Origin: Flavobacteriia bacterium
GTDB taxonomy: Bacteria; Bacteroidota; Bacteroidia; Flavobacteriales; Schleiferiaceae
Reading direction: 5' to 3'
DNA length: 61,000 nucleotides
Assembly: GCA_013373425.1 (NCBI GenBank)
Contig: JABXHW010000007.1
Span: 67,429-128,428 of the forward strand
This document shows, one piece after another, positions 60,903-61,000 of this stretch (position 1 is its first letter; each line of letters opens with the position of its first letter). A program made the translations under genes and the position numbers. The notes under the pieces were generated by a model. It was not told where the DNA came from and did no database searches. It was given only the letters and a program-made list of their open reading frames with translations.

Positions 60903-60941
60903 AAAAAAATAACCCTCTAACTGATTGGCAATTAGAGGGTT
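60903..60941 (-). terminator. Terminator of the tRNA-fMet gene, supplied by the island
   Basis: Perfect 10-bp hairpin AACCCTCTAA-N11-TTAGAGGGTT (60911-60941) with TATTTTTTT after it on the minus strand, 12 bp beyond the tRNA 3' end. It lies on the island side of the core. Confidence 0.8.
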
Positions 60942-60950
60942 ACATCGATT

Positions 60951-61000
<50 letters not shown>

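Larger units (their letters stand above)
58608..60950. mobile_element. Integrase-less genomic island at the 3' end of tRNA-fMet
   Basis: Bounded by a 19-bp direct repeat that is the 3' end of the initiator tRNA gene: the left copy at 58608-58626 lacks the rest of the tRNA, the right copy at 60951-60969 is part of the gene. One period is 2,343 bp. It contains a single long gene (58925-60598), visibly richer in A+T than the flanks, and three arm-site-like repeat pairs, but no recombinase. The arrangement is the classic outcome of tyrosine-recombinase integration. It is either a satellite moved in trans or an element that has lost its integrase. Confidence 0.7.

Noticed and set aside
58627-60950. 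Search for an integrase or transposase in the island
   Set aside because: No frame on either strand shows a recombinase pattern (R..HxxR..Y) or DDE core; the only long frame is the 557-aa protein.

Overview
The window is a chromosomal segment of a Bacteroidota bacterium, most likely of the Flavobacteriales. The evidence is three secreted proteins with type IX secretion (Por) C-terminal sorting domains, a TonB-dependent receptor with a carboxypeptidase-like N-terminal domain, promoters of the Bacteroidota form (TAnnTTTG, twice with a TTG/TTTG box exactly 19 bp upstream), a MurF-Alr fusion, a DAHP synthase-chorismate mutase fusion, DUF4271 next to hemD, and a DnaG without zinc ligands. Assignment below class is inference.

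Layout. 0-8.5 kb: end of an S41 peptidase, an acidic lipoprotein, glyS, a secreted beta-rich protein, the trmB/ATL/YjbR/DUF502 operon with 4-bp overlaps, a PNGase F-like T9SS cargo protein, another T9SS protein and a YvlD-type membrane protein. 8.5-14.1 kb: M1 peptidase, glycosyltransferase, AlkD-like protein and aldehyde dehydrogenase in one tight run, then a VOC protein. 14.1-19.6 kb (minus): alpha/beta hydrolase, dnaG, a hypothetical gene, polyprenyl synthase and a TerB-DnaJ protein, with a dispersed repeat on either side of the dnaG block. 19.6-26.1 kb: DUF1853, a string of small membrane or hypothetical genes and the class I ribonucleotide reductase nrdB-nrdA. 26.4-36 kb: DUF3109, recJ, aroG-CM, rsmI, a proline-rich protein, divergent tdk-murF/alr, and an O-antigen ligase family protein. 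36-40.5 kb (minus): S41 peptidase, rnpA, hemD, DUF4271 and a choice-of-anchor V T9SS protein. 40.6-48.1 kb: glutaryl-CoA dehydrogenase-like protein, then a minus-strand run LytS -> LytTR regulator -> TonB receptor -> 53-aa ORF -> M20 peptidase -> DUF962. 48.2-58.6 kb: a membrane protein, hflX, malic enzyme, divergent FNR-like regulator and CcoI-type copper ATPase with a candidate operator between them, an S33 hydrolase, YqeY, a TPR protein and a small secreted protein.

Most of the window is housekeeping. The exception is 58.6-60.95 kb, beside an initiator tRNA (fMet) gene whose 3' portion lies at the right edge on the minus strand. A 19-bp exact copy of the tRNA 3' end lies 2,343 bp away and brackets an A+T-rich segment with a single long gene. 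That gene encodes a 557-aa protein I cannot place in a named family, with a plausible PD-(D/E)XK core (E328, D366, E379-x-K381, Q414). There is no integrase between the repeats. Instead there are three pairs of GGGACA-like hexamers, each pair spaced 11 bp (one helical turn), which look like arm-type recombinase sites. Both copies of the tRNA end are followed on the minus strand by a rho-independent terminator: the left one is probably ancestral, the right one supplied by the element. A second, degraded tRNA-end-like sequence at 60758 sits 73 bp from its arm pair, the same distance as in the intact copy, which suggests tandem integrations. My reading is a minimal integrase-less island carrying one candidate defence or nuclease gene. 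Its function is not shown by the sequence.
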